64,000 nt of DNA, taken from positions 519,585 through 583,584 of the forward strand of contig CAWHZY010000015.1 of NCBI GenBank assembly GCA_963833955.1. Direction: 5' to 3'. This document shows positions 44,454-53,183 of this stretch, one piece after another. Under the pieces are notes generated by a model. It was given only the letters and a program-made list of their open reading frames with translations, was not told where the DNA came from and did not search any database. Made by a program: the position numbers and the translations under genes. The stretch is from Roseiarcus sp963833955. GTDB lineage: Bacteria; Pseudomonadota; Alphaproteobacteria; Rhizobiales; Beijerinckiaceae. Each line of letters opens with the position of its first letter. Position 1 is the first letter of the stretch.

Positions 44454-44485
44454 ACGCCGCCCGTATCAAACCGGGCGGCGTCTTC
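44454..44485 (+). terminator. Terminator-like hairpin after pqqA
   Basis: ACGCCGCCCG (44454-44463) pairs with CGGGCGGCGT (44472-44481), a 10-base perfect stem with an eight-base loop, followed by CTTCT. It could end or stabilise the short pqqA message. Confidence 0.65.
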
Positions 44486-44551
44486 TGATACCCGAGCCCT
44501 CGGATCGGCGCACCCAATGCGATGGGGCGCTTGTCGGGTGCGATGTTTTTT

Positions 44552-44575
44552 GCGCCAATTGGCGCTATTTTTTTA
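44552..44575 (+). terminator. Second terminator downstream of pqqA
   Basis: The palindrome GCGCC-AATT-GGCGC (44552-44565) is followed by TATTTTTTT, a good U-tract on the plus strand. It backs up the first hairpin and insulates the convergent cytochrome c gene. Confidence 0.6.
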
Positions 44576-44684
44576 CCCATCCGACCGACATCGCCGAGCT
44601 TCGGCGCGGCGTTTCCGCCGGTGCGCCGACGCGACATTGTCCATGCTGCGTTTTCGCCCGGCCGAACGTCGCCGGCGTGTCAAG

Positions 44685-45035
44685 CTATTGAGCCGGCGTC
44701 TTCACCGAAATCTCGATCCCCGAATAATACGCCGCCAGATTTTCGATATCCGTCTCGGAGAGATCCTGAACCACGACCGACATCATTTCGTTCTTGCGCT
44801 CTCCCGACTTGAAGGCAGTGATCTGCTCGGTCAGATAGCTCTCGCTCTGGCCCGCGAGATTCGGCGCCTCGGGGATTTTCGCTAAGCCATCGACACCGTG
44901 GCAGACGGCGCATACCGATTCCGCCTTCGCGCGCCCCGCCTTTGCGTCGCCGGCGTCGGCCTGGCTCATGCAGACGATGGCGAGACACGCGCCAACGGAA
45001 AGCGCTTTCAGTGACAGACGCAGATCAAACCGCAT
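44685..45035 (-). CDS. Class I cytochrome c (c553-like)
   Basis: This 116-residue periplasmic monoheme cytochrome has a signal peptide ending SQADA. The heme site CAVCHG is followed by a KIPEAPNLAGQSESYL loop, and the axial Met is probably in NEMMSVVV. LSETDIENLAAYYSG is the typical last helix. It is the next gene after the PQQ-type sugar dehydrogenase on the same strand and is the natural electron acceptor, although a terminator lies between them. Confidence 0.9.
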   Translation of the reverse strand: MRFDLRLSLKALSVGACLAIVCMSQADAGDAKAGRAKAESVCAVCHGVDGLAKIPEAPNLAGQSESYLTEQITAFKSGERKNEMMSVVVQDLSETDIENLAAYYSGIEISVKTPAQ

Positions 45036-45055
45036 ATGTCCTCCAACTGAGGTCG

Positions 45056-45092
45056 AAAAAAAAGACAGCTCCCGCCAGCGCGAGAGCTGTCC
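45056..45092 (-). terminator. Strong Rho-independent terminator after the sugar dehydrogenase gene
   Basis: On the minus strand GGACAGCTC and GAGCTGTC form an eight-base stem with a 12-base loop, followed by eight T residues. It separates the dehydrogenase transcript from the cytochrome c gene. Confidence 0.85.
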
Positions 45093-45109
45093 TTTGTTAG
45101 ACTAGGTAC

Positions 45110-46372
45110 TTACTTGCCGTCGTACCAGATGCGGTAGACAGCGCCGACGAGATCGTCGGAAACGAGCAGCGAACCGTCCCAATATTGCTGGACGTCAACC
45201 GGGCGGCCGAGATAGTGGCCGTTGTCATTCCAGCCTTCGGCAAACGGGATTGAAGGCCCGGCGACATGGCCATCTTCCTTGAGGAAGGTCACCATGACCC
45301 GCGCGCCAACCGGCACCGTGCGATTCCAGGAACCGTGCTGCGTCGAGAAGATCGCCCCCTTGTACTTCGCCGGGAACTGGTCGCCGGTGTAGAAGGAGAG
45401 GCCGAGGTCGGCCGCATGCGCGACCTGCTCGACTTCCGGGAAGACCACGTCGGCCGGAGGCGTCTCGGTCTTGAACTCGTTGGTGCGGGTGTGTCCGCCG
45501 CCGTACCACGGGAACCCGAACTGCTCGCCGATCTTGTCGATGCGGTTCATCTCGCCGGGCGGAATATCGTCGCCCATGCCGTCAACCTGATTGTCGTTGC
45601 TCCAAAGCGTCTTGTCCTTCGGGTTGAAGTCCAGGCCCTCGGGATTGCGCAGGCCGGTTGCATAGATCTCGCGGTTCTTGCCGTCCTGGTCCATGCGGAT
45701 GATGGCGCCCATCCCCACTTTCCTGAAGAGCTCCGCCTTCTCCTTTGTCGGCACATTGTAGGGTTGGCCGATCTGGATGTAGAGCTTGTTGTCAGGCCCA
45801 ACGCGGCATTCGCGCGCCGTGTGGTTGAAGCTCTCTTCCGACTTCGGGATCAACCCGCCCTCGGGAACGACGACGCCAACCGCGACGTCCTGCCCCTCAT
45901 AGAAGAACTCGGCCGCCGCATATTGCAGGACCCGATTCTGCTCGACCACATACAGGAAGCCATCCTTCGAGAAGCAGGGGCCGTTCGGCAACCTCTTTGG
46001 CAGACTCGGCGCGAATTCCTTGACCTCGACGCCGCCCTCGGCGCCCGTGCGCGAGCGATCGGTCACCGCCCAGATCTTGCTCTTTCTGGTGCCGACGAAG
46101 GTCACGACGCCCTGCGGGCCGACCGCCATGTGGCGCGCGTCGGGAACAAGGGCGTAGAGCTCAATGTGGAATCCCGGCGGCAGCTTGATCTTGTCCTTCA
46201 GAATCTGCCTGACGGCGTCCGCCTTCGGTCCATCCTGCGGGATGGTCGGCCAATCGACCGGCGCCGTCATATGCATGCCCTCCAGAGTCTGGAGAGCGTC
46301 ATCAGCCCGGGCGACGCCCGATGCGAGAAGAGCCGCGGCGATCGCCGCGGCGGAAGCAACCAAACGTTTCAT
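45110..46372 (-). CDS. PQQ-dependent sugar dehydrogenase (L-sorbosone dehydrogenase type)
   Basis: This 420-residue periplasmic enzyme has signal peptide MKRLVASAAAIAAALLASGVARA. The six-bladed propeller motifs of the soluble glucose/sorbosone dehydrogenase family are visible: LPPGFHIELYALVPDARHMAVGP, VYATGLRNPEGLDFNP-like EIYATGLRNPEG, WSNDNQVDGMGDD and IFSTQHGSWNR. These proteins oxidise sugar aldehydes using PQQ and pass electrons to cytochrome c, for which a candidate lies next. An orphan pqqA is close by. The sugar specificity is unknown, and PQQ dependence is inferred from family and context. Confidence 0.88.
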   Translation of the reverse strand: MKRLVASAAAIAAALLASGVARADDALQTLEGMHMTAPVDWPTIPQDGPKADAVRQILKDKIKLPPGFHIELYALVPDARHMAVGPQGVVTFVGTRKSKIWAVTDRSRTGAEGGVEVKEFAPSLPKRLPNGPCFSKDGFLYVVEQNRVLQYAAAEFFYEGQDVAVGVVVPEGGLIPKSEESFNHTARECRVGPDNKLYIQIGQPYNVPTKEKAELFRKVGMGAIIRMDQDGKNREIYATGLRNPEGLDFNPKDKTLWSNDNQVDGMGDDIPPGEMNRIDKIGEQFGFPWYGGGHTRTNEFKTETPPADVVFPEVEQVAHAADLGLSFYTGDQFPAKYKGAIFSTQHGSWNRTVPVGARVMVTFLKEDGHVAGPSIPFAEGWNDNGHYLGRPVDVQQYWDGSLLVSDDLVGAVYRIWYDGK

Positions 46373-46736
46373 TAGACTCTCCTTGGTTCCTCTGGTGATA
46401 AAAGTTCTTTTTTACGTCGCGACGCCAGGATCCCTCCCCGGAGCGCCGCCTGTTTGGCTGTCGTTGGCGCTAGAATCTTCCAGCGTCAATTCTGTCCGTC
46501 GACACCGTTTTCGGTTGCGCCTGCCGTTTCCCTCCTACTGTGATCACCCACGCCTCGCGAGGCTGCAAGGAGGCCAACTCGCCTTGGCGCGACTCCGCTT
46601 TGGCGCCAACCGCCCGACAGCTCGCGCGTGGCTCCCTACTGTCATGCCTCGGCGCAAATGCCCCTTTTGCGCCGAAGGGGTTGCTACCCCATCAAGATAC
46701 CCGAACAAAGTGCGCGCCAAAGAGGCTCGACAACAT
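46373..46736. other. Long leader/control region upstream of the sugar dehydrogenase
   Basis: About 360 bases hold no gene. The stem CGGCGCAAA/TTTGCGCCG at 46650-46674 is strong and may be the 3' end of the IclR transcript. Short open frames here lack family features. Confidence 0.45.
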
Positions 46737-46753
46737 TTTCCGCATTGTGGAAA
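46737..46753. promoter_or_regulatory. Candidate IclR-family operator
   Basis: The palindrome TTTCC-N7-GGAAA (46737-46753) matches the TTCCnnnnnnnGGAA form typical of IclR-family sites. It lies between the IclR gene and the sugar dehydrogenase gene, 365 bases ahead of the latter's start. Confidence 0.55.
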
Positions 46754-46801
46754 TGGCGCAATCCAGACCGAGGAAGTGGGACTCTTCGCGGGGCGGTGCG
46801 T

Positions 46802-47689
46802 CTAGCTGAGCTTGCGCCACTCGGGCAAGGCGCCGCCGAGCTGCGCAGTGATTTCGTCGGCCTTTTGTCGCACGAGGTCACCGAGATGAGCGATTCGTTC
46901 GTTCGAGATGCGCGCCGTCGGCCCGGATATCGAGATTGCAGCCATCGGCTCGCCGAACTCATCGAACACGAGCCCGGCGACGCAGCGAAGCCCAAACGCA
47001 TGTTCTTCGTCGTCGATGGCGAAACCGCGCTCGCGGGTCAGGGCCAGTTCGTGACGAAGCGCCGTCCTGTTGACGATGGTCTTTTCCGTCAGTCGCCGCA
47101 TGGCCTGGCGCTCAAGCGCGTTGGCGAGGTCGCCGTCGGACACTGCGCACAGCAGCGCCTTGCCGACGCTCGAGCAATAAAGAGGCACGCGCGCGCCGGG
47201 CCGGGCGAAGGCGCGCATCATCTGGCGGCACTCGACTTGCGCCAGGTAGACCGCCTCGTGTTCGTCCTCGATCGCGAGATTCACGGTTTCCGTGCTCTCG
47301 TTCATCAGAGCGCGCATGTAGGGGCGCGCGATGCCGGCCAGATTACGCGTCTTCAGAAAGGCGGCGCCGGTCATGAACGCCTGCACCCCCACCGACCAGA
47401 GCCGACGCTCGTGATCGAAATGCACGTAGCGCTCCTGTTCCAAAGTGGTGAGCAGCCGGTGCGCGGTCGATGGCGCCAGTCCCATGCCTTCGGCGATTTG
47501 GGTGAGCGTCATGCCCTCCTCGCCCGAGGCGAGATGGTTGATGATGCCCAACGCGCGCACCAGAGACTGAACATGGTCGGACCGCTTCCCCGCGGCCGCT
47601 AGCGATTCCGCGTCTCCAAACCCACGCCTGCGTCGCGGCGGGCGGGCCTTGCCAGGCGCTTTCAAGTCATTCTCCGATCGAGCCGTCAT
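46802..47689 (-). CDS. IclR-family transcriptional regulator
   Basis: This 295-residue regulator has an N-terminal winged helix (VQSLVRALGIINHLASGEEGMTLTQIAEGMGLAPSTAHRLLTTLEQ) at about residues 40-95. A C-terminal effector domain follows, with FGLRCVAGLVFDEFGEPMAAISISGP. A basic N-terminal tail of about 35 residues is unusual in length. It is divergent from an XRE-cupin regulator and upstream of the PQQ-type dehydrogenase on the same strand. A matching palindromic site lies just past its stop. Effectors of this family are often small carboxylates. Confidence 0.92.
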   Translation of the reverse strand: MTARSENDLKAPGKARPPRRRRGFGDAESLAAAGKRSDHVQSLVRALGIINHLASGEEGMTLTQIAEGMGLAPSTAHRLLTTLEQERYVHFDHERRLWSVGVQAFMTGAAFLKTRNLAGIARPYMRALMNESTETVNLAIEDEHEAVYLAQVECRQMMRAFARPGARVPLYCSSVGKALLCAVSDGDLANALERQAMRRLTEKTIVNRTALRHELALTRERGFAIDDEEHAFGLRCVAGLVFDEFGEPMAAISISGPTARISNERIAHLGDLVRQKADEITAQLGGALPEWRKLS

Positions 47690-47806
47690 AAGATGCGGGG
47701 GCGTCAGGCGAGGGGTTTTCGCAGATTCGAGTCCGAGAAAACGAACAAAACTGTACGATAATTAGGACGAACTCGTCTATGATCGACGCAAATTTCGAGG
47801 CGCACG

Positions 47807-48424
47807 ATGGGTGTTGAAGGTAAGGATAAAGCCAAGGTTCTCGAAGTGGGAGCAGCCTCGCTGTCCAACCAGCTCGGGCAGGCGGTGCTCAAGCTGCGCA
47901 AGGGCTACGGGCTATCGCTGGCCGACCTGTCGCAACATTCGGGCGTCGCCAAGTCGATCATCTCGCAGATCGAGCGCAATGAGACCAACCCGACGCTGAC
48001 AACGATCTGGCGGCTGGCCCACGCGCTAGACGTGTCGATCGAATCGATGCTGCGGGGCGCCGAAGAGGGCCCGTTCATCGAACATTTGGGCCGCGGGACC
48101 ACGCCGGTCTTCGTCTCCGACGACGGACTTTGCCGTCTTGCCGTGATCGGCTGGCTGAAAACCGTCGACTGGCTGCAATGGTACGATTTTCACGCCGATC
48201 CGGGCGGAGTCCTCGAATCGGCCGCCCATTTGCGCGGTTCGGTGGAGTGCCTGTCGGTTTTGGACGGCGAGCTCGAGGTCGAGGTCGGCGAGACGACGAC
48301 GGCCGCCTGCGGCGGCGAGACGCTGCGGTACCGCTGCGATATGCCTCACCGGATACGCAACCTGAGCGAGAAGCCGGCGCACGCCACGATGGTGTGCATT
48401 CTCAAGGCGGCGATGATGGATTGA
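47807..48424 (+). CDS. XRE-family regulator with cupin domain
   Basis: This 205-residue regulator has an XRE helix-turn-helix at about residues 18-75 (LRKGYGLSLADLSQHSGVAKSIISQIERNETNPTLTTIWRLA). A C-terminal cupin barrel occupies about 105-200 (SVECLSVLDGELEVEVGE, YRCDMPHRIRNLSEKPAHATM). Such proteins sense a small ligand through the cupin and control metabolic genes. The start ATG 47807 has a weak leader. It is divergent from the IclR gene with a 117-base spacer, so cross-control is plausible. Confidence 0.9.
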   Translation: MGVEGKDKAKVLEVGAASLSNQLGQAVLKLRKGYGLSLADLSQHSGVAKSIISQIERNETNPTLTTIWRLAHALDVSIESMLRGAEEGPFIEHLGRGTTPVFVSDDGLCRLAVIGWLKTVDWLQWYDFHADPGGVLESAAHLRGSVECLSVLDGELEVEVGETTTAACGGETLRYRCDMPHRIRNLSEKPAHATMVCILKAAMMD

Positions 48425-48467
48425 AGGCTCAGTCTTTGCAGGCTGCGTAGCTAGCGGTTCGCAAGAT

Positions 48468-48904
48468 CTACTTCAAGAGTCCCAGCTTCCTTAATGCTTC
48501 CAAGGCCGCCGGATCCAGGGGCGCGGGAAGGGCCTCGGTGACAATGTCCTGAGGGTTGAGATTTTCGAGCACCGGACTCTTCTCCTGGAGGGCTTTGATC
48601 TCGCCTCCCAAGCTCGCCGATAGGCTCGACGCTTCCTCGCCGATATGATCTTCCAGATCTTTCGTCGTCTGGAAGGTCGCAACCGTCAAAAGGCCGAGCA
48701 GCACCGCGTAGATGAGCGCCCATAATTGGCGGCGGCGAAGATCACGACGTCATTCGCCTGCCGTTCGCTGTGGATCGCGCGGCGCATGAGCGGGTGAATG
48801 AGAACGATGCCCGCCAGCATGATCGTCAGGAAAAAGACGCATGGAACCAGCGCCAACGCCCCGGCGGGGAGGCTGTTCAGCCACGTTGTCAGGATTTCGA
48901 TCAT
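48468..48904 (-). pseudogene. DUF4239-like (bestrophin-like) membrane protein, frameshifted and truncated
   Basis: The first frame from ATG 48904 gives MIEILTTWLNSLPAGALALVPCVFFLTIMLAGIV-type helix and HSERQANDVVIFAAANYG. The continuation LIYAVLLGLLTVATFQTTKDLEDHI is in another frame ending at 48468. The 437-base span is two over a multiple of three. The C-terminal part (LGGEIKALQEKS to LGLLK) does not follow the family I recall, whose members are nearly twice as long. It is therefore both shifted and truncated or chimeric. Confidence 0.65.
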
Positions 48905-49077
48905 GGCCCCGGGCGGGTTTTTGACGACGCCGTTTCCGCGTCCATAGCGGAGGTCCTTGTCGGTACTGCAACGCTTGGCCAAAGCCGGGGCGCCAATTTG
49001 CTCACACGACCCGCAGGGCTCGCTCGGTGATCGGCGCCTGCGGCGGCGCGTTAACCAAGACTTGATCGGCCCGCGCG

Positions 49078-49393
49078 ACAGCGCCGATTGCGGCTTGCCT
49101 TTGAAGCGCGGCGCGCGGCGGTTTGCACAATCGCCAATTCCTTCACCGTTTGTCCGACGGATGGTCCGCGAGTCCCTGTTTGACGCAGGGGCCAGGCCCA
49201 ACAGGCCGACAATTTGGTGACGATGTTTGCGGATGCCGCGCAACAGCGGCGATTGCGGCTTGCCTTTGAAGCGCCGCCCGCGCCGATTTGGCGATCGCCA
49301 ATTCCTTCACCGTTTGTCCGACGGATGGTCCGCCAGTCTCCATTTGAGGCATGCGCGGCGCCGGCAGGCGGACGATTTGGTGATGATGTTTAC
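49078..49393. repeat. Direct repeat of about 150 bases, two units
   Basis: Unit 1 starts near 49078 and unit 2 near 49244, a period of about 166. Shared segments are ATTGCGGCTTGCCTTTGAAG, CGCCAATTCCTTCACCG, TTTGTCCGACGGATGGTCCG and GGCNGACNATTTGGTGANGATG. The units differ in their GC-rich parts. No convincing gene lies in 48905-49549, so this is a local tandem duplication upstream of the Mla operon. Confidence 0.75.
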
Positions 49394-49549
49394 GGGCTCC
49401 ACGGGGAAGCGAAAAATTCGACTCGCCTTATTCGCGAATCTGAGTCCGTGTCGCAGAGTGTCCAATTCGTACTTGGTTTGTTTTTCCCCTGATCCTTTGC
49501 GGGCGGCCGGCGGCATCGTGTTTGCTCGACAGTCGCGCGGCGGCGGGAT

Positions 49550-50716
49550 ATGAGCGCCGTTTCTGCTCGGCCGGAGCGCTTGGTGACCACGACGCCTTCC
49601 GTAGCTCGTCAAGACAGCCAGGACGGGGTGGTGCTGTCGCTGGCCGGGGAGTGGATCGTCGGCGCCGGTCCCCAGCTGGAGGCTGCCGGGGCTTCGCTCC
49701 TTTCACTGGCTAAAGACGCGAAACGCGTGATCCTCGATCTCGCCGGTCTTCAGCGCATGGACACGGCCGGGGCCTGGTTCATCGATCGCGCCCAGGACGA
49801 ACTCGCGGGCGCAGGAGCTACGGTCTCCTACCGCGGCGAGCAGCCCAAGCACGACATCCTGCTCAAGGAGGCTGGCTACCACCCGCCATCGAAGTCCACG
49901 CTGGTTCCTCCGGCGCACACAATCGCGTTGCTATCGGCGGTCGGCGAGACAATCTACAACTCCGGCGCCGATTTCTTCGACATCGTCGACTATCTCGGCG
50001 AAATCGTGGTGATGTTCCTGCGCCTCGCCCCGCAGCCGTGGCGCTGGCGTTGGACCCCGATGGTGCATCACCTGGAGATGTACGGGCTGCGCAGTGTGCC
50101 GATCATCGTGCTGATCAACTTCCTGGTCGGCGCGATCGTCACGCAGCAGGGCATCTTCCAACTCAACAGCTTCGGCGCCTCCGCCTACGCAGTCAATCTG
50201 GTTGGCGTCCTCGGCTTGCGCGAGCTTGGCGTCCTGATGACCTCGATCATGATTGCGGGACGCACGGGATCGGCGATCACCGCCGAGATCGGCTCGATGA
50301 AGATGCGCGAGGAGATCGACGCCCTCAAGGTGATGGCGCTCGATCCCCTCGAAGTGCTGATCATCCCGCGGCTGGTGGCGCTGGTCATCGCTTTGCCGGT
50401 CCTGACCTTTCTTGCCGACCTGGCGCAGATCGCGGGCGGTCTGCTGGTAAGTTGGCTCTACGCGGGTTTGACGCCGGCGGCGTTCCTGCTTCGTCTGCAA
50501 AACGCCGTTCTGCCCGAGACGTTCCTGGTCGGACTCATCAAGGCGCCGTTCATGGCCATTGTGATCGGCCTTATTGCCGCGACCGAAGGCATGGAGGTGG
50601 GCGGGTCGGCCGAGTCGCTCGGCCGGTGCGTGACATCGTCGGTGGTCAAGTCGATCTTCATGGTCATCGTCATGGACGGTATATTTGCGATGTTTTTCGC
50701 CACGGTGGACTATTGA
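49550..50716 (+). CDS. mlaE: Mla-type ABC permease with N-terminal STAS domain (MlaE)
   Basis: This 388-residue inner-membrane permease belongs to a lipid ABC transporter. Residues 20-115 form a STAS-like domain (DGVVLSLAGEWIVG, VILDLAGLQRMDTAGAWF). This is normally the separate MlaB subunit in enterobacteria and is often fused in alphaproteobacteria. The MlaE core follows, with GLRSVPIIVLINFLVGAIVTQQG, IMIAGRTGSAITAEIGSMK and VSWLYAGLTPAAF. The stop overlaps the ATPase start. It heads a four-gene operon for phospholipid traffic between the two membranes. Confidence 0.93.
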   Translation: MSAVSARPERLVTTTPSVARQDSQDGVVLSLAGEWIVGAGPQLEAAGASLLSLAKDAKRVILDLAGLQRMDTAGAWFIDRAQDELAGAGATVSYRGEQPKHDILLKEAGYHPPSKSTLVPPAHTIALLSAVGETIYNSGADFFDIVDYLGEIVVMFLRLAPQPWRWRWTPMVHHLEMYGLRSVPIIVLINFLVGAIVTQQGIFQLNSFGASAYAVNLVGVLGLRELGVLMTSIMIAGRTGSAITAEIGSMKMREEIDALKVMALDPLEVLIIPRLVALVIALPVLTFLADLAQIAGGLLVSWLYAGLTPAAFLLRLQNAVLPETFLVGLIKAPFMAIVIGLIAATEGMEVGGSAESLGRCVTSSVVKSIFMVIVMDGIFAMFFATVDY

Positions 50717-51579
50717 ACGACAAGGCCTCCTCACCTCAACCTTCCTCGCCCGACCCTTCCGAGCGCGAAGCCGTCATTCGCGTGCGCGGCCTGAAAGTGG
50801 GCTTCGGCGACCACCTGGTGATGGATGGGCTCGATCTCGACCTCTACCGCGGCGAAGTGCTGGGCTTTGTCGGCGCCTCTGGCGCGGGCAAATCGGTTCT
50901 GACGCGCACGATCCTTGGCCTGTTGTATAAACAGGCGGGCACCATCGAAGTGTTCGGCTTGGACGTCGACAAGATGACCCCGCACGATCGTCTCGTGGTC
51001 GGCGAGCGATGGGGCGTGCTTTTTCAAGAAGGAGCGCTGTTCTCCAGTTTGACGGTGCGGCAGAACATTCAGGCGCCGATGCGCGAACATCTTGGCTTGT
51101 CCCAGTCGACTCTCGACGGCCTCGCGTTTCAGAAGCTGGCGCTCGTCGGCCTGCCTCCGGAAACCGCCGACAAATTGCCTTCGGAACTGTCCGGCGGCAT
51201 GACCAAGCGCGTTTCGCTGGCGAGGGCGCTGGCGCTCGACCCGGAGATCGTCTTCCTCGACGAACCAACCTCCGGGCTCGATCCAATTTCTGCCGGCGAT
51301 TTCGACGATCTCATCGGCACGCTGCAAAAGACCCTGGGACTGACGGTCTTCATGGTCACGCACGATCTCGACAGCCTGTTTGCGATCTGCGACCGGGTTG
51401 CGGTGCTTGGGCATAAAAAGGTTATCGCCGCCGGTCCGATCAGCGAACTCTTGCTTTCCGACGATCCTTGGCTCAAGTCCTATTTCCACGGTAAGAGGGG
51501 TGTGATCCGCCTCGGGGCGGCCGCCGATCAGCCCGCAGCGCTTGCTGCGGACGACCGGCCCCAGAATGCGAGGCGCTGA
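50713..51579 (+). CDS. mlaF: Mla-type ABC ATPase (MlaF)
   Basis: This 288-residue ATPase starts at TTG 50713, overlapping the mlaE stop (TTGA). The frame is open far upstream but only as a shadow of mlaE. Walker A is GASGAGKSVLTRT, the MlaF-type loop is GVLFQEGALFSSLTVRQNI, the signature LSGGMTKRVSLARAL and Walker B IVFLDEPTSGLDP. An N-terminal disordered tail of about 20 residues precedes the domain. It energises lipid transfer with MlaE. Confidence 0.93.
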   Translation: MNDKASSPQPSSPDPSEREAVIRVRGLKVGFGDHLVMDGLDLDLYRGEVLGFVGASGAGKSVLTRTILGLLYKQAGTIEVFGLDVDKMTPHDRLVVGERWGVLFQEGALFSSLTVRQNIQAPMREHLGLSQSTLDGLAFQKLALVGLPPETADKLPSELSGGMTKRVSLARALALDPEIVFLDEPTSGLDPISAGDFDDLIGTLQKTLGLTVFMVTHDLDSLFAICDRVAVLGHKKVIAAGPISELLLSDDPWLKSYFHGKRGVIRLGAAADQPAALAADDRPQNARR

Positions 51580-51584
51580 GCACA

Positions 51585-53183
51585 ATGGAGACGCGCGCCA
51601 ACTACGTCTTGATTGGCGCCTTCACTTTGGCGGCGGTCGTCGGCGCGTTTCTATTTATAATGTGGATCGCGGGCTACGGAAGCGCTGGCGGTCATCGGAC
51701 CTATCAAGTTGTCTTCAAGGGATCGGTGGCGGGACTCTCGGCCGGAGCCAACGTCTCGTTCAACGGCATTAAGGTGGGCGAGGTCACGCATCTTACTTTC
51801 TCACGGAGCGACCCGCACCAGGTCGTCGCCGACATTGACGTCAGCTCGGAGGCGCCAATCGACAGGAACACCAAGGCGCGTCTTGAGACACAAGGGCTCA
51901 CTGGAGGCGCGGTGGTCGCCCTCTTGGGCGGCGTCACCGCCGGACCGGCGCTCGTTGCCGAGAATGGCAGGCCGCCCGTGATCTACGCCGGACAGTCGAT
52001 CCAGCTACAGGACATTCTGGATAACGTCGACGCCCTATCAATCAAAGCGACGTCGGTTTTGGACGACGCGGATAAGATCATTGCCGACAATTCCCCGACG
52101 ATCCATTCGGCGCTTGCGAACGTCGATCAGTTTTCGAAAGCCTTGGCCGATAACTCGGCCGGAGTCGACGCGGCGCTCAAGAGCGTGGGTGAACTCGGCA
52201 AGCAGATCGGGCCGCTGGCGGCGCGCCTGCAAACGCTCTCCGACGATGCCGATCGGCTCGTTCAATCGATCGATACGGAACAGGTTCGTGCGATCGTAGG
52301 GAACGTCCAGGCGATGTCGGCCAAGGGCGTCTCGGTGATCGATCGCGCCGACAAGCTTCTCTCTGACAATTCCGATTCCATTCAGTCGACGCTTCACAAC
52401 GCCGATGTTTTCTCCAAGGCCTTGGCCGACAACGCGCCGAATGTCGACGCGACGCTGAAGAACCTGGCCGAGATCAGCAAGACCGTTCAGCCGGTCGTGG
52501 CGCAAATTCAGAGTGTCGCGGAAAACGCCGATCGTGTGCTCAAGGCGGTCGAACCGGACCAGATCCACGCGCTCCTCAACAATGCGCGGACCTTCAGCCA
52601 GGCGCTCGCCGACAGCTCGGACAACGTCAAGGCTCTCGCGCGCGACGGAGCCGTGCTCGCCGGTCATCTCAACGATTCTGCGAATCGTCTGGACACCGCG
52701 CTCATTGACGCGGATTCGCTCCTGAAGGCGGTCAACTCGCAGAAGATCGCCGGCATCGTCAACTCGGCAAACGAGGTCGTGCAGACTGTGCGCCAGAATC
52801 GCGGCAATATCAATTCGACGCTCAAGAACTTTTCCGAGATGTCCGCCAAGCTGAACAATTCAGCCGACAAGGTCGACGGCGTTTTGACAAGCGCGCAAAG
52901 CTTCCTTGGCGCGCCGGGCACAAAGGGCGCGGTCGACCGCATCGGCGAGGCTGCAGTTTCGGTCAAGAAACTCGCTGACGACGTCAACTCGCGGATCAAG
53001 GACATCGCGAGCGGGCTCAGCCGGTTCACCAATACGGGCTTGCGCGAATACGAGGCGCTCGCCGTTGAGGCGAGGCGGACGGTCCAAGACATCGACGGGG
53101 TGGTGCGATCGCTCGGGCGCAATCCAAGTCAGGTCATCTTCGGTTCAAGACCCGCGCTGCCCGAGTATCACGGCGGGCAATGA
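51585..53183 (+). CDS. mlaD: MCE-domain lipid-transfer protein (MlaD-like) with long repeated helical tail
   Basis: This 532-residue protein is anchored by one N-terminal helix (YVLIGAFTLAAVVGAFLFIMWIAG). The MCE domain spans about 38-118 (TYQVVFKGSVAGLSAGANVSFNG, GLTGGAVVALLGG). The remaining 380 residues are helical. They contain a tandem repeat of 93 residues: ADKIIADNS at 162 recurs as ADKLLSDNS at 255, and KALADNS at 185 as KALADNA at 278. The tail may form a tube or coiled needle toward the outer membrane, as in other MCE proteins. That structural idea is an inference. Confidence 0.92.
   Translation: METRANYVLIGAFTLAAVVGAFLFIMWIAGYGSAGGHRTYQVVFKGSVAGLSAGANVSFNGIKVGEVTHLTFSRSDPHQVVADIDVSSEAPIDRNTKARLETQGLTGGAVVALLGGVTAGPALVAENGRPPVIYAGQSIQLQDILDNVDALSIKATSVLDDADKIIADNSPTIHSALANVDQFSKALADNSAGVDAALKSVGELGKQIGPLAARLQTLSDDADRLVQSIDTEQVRAIVGNVQAMSAKGVSVIDRADKLLSDNSDSIQSTLHNADVFSKALADNAPNVDATLKNLAEISKTVQPVVAQIQSVAENADRVLKAVEPDQIHALLNNARTFSQALADSSDNVKALARDGAVLAGHLNDSANRLDTALIDADSLLKAVNSQKIAGIVNSANEVVQTVRQNRGNINSTLKNFSEMSAKLNNSADKVDGVLTSAQSFLGAPGTKGAVDRIGEAAVSVKKLADDVNSRIKDIASGLSRFTNTGLREYEALAVEARRTVQDIDGVVRSLGRNPSQVIFGSRPALPEYHGGQ

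Noticed and set aside
46628..47602. A 324-codon plus-strand frame over the IclR gene
   Set aside because: The IclR protein on the minus strand is unambiguous; this is its shadow plus upstream non-coding DNA.
49227..49553. Short frames across the 150-base direct repeats
   Set aside because: The two repeat units are read in different frames, which argues against selection for a protein.
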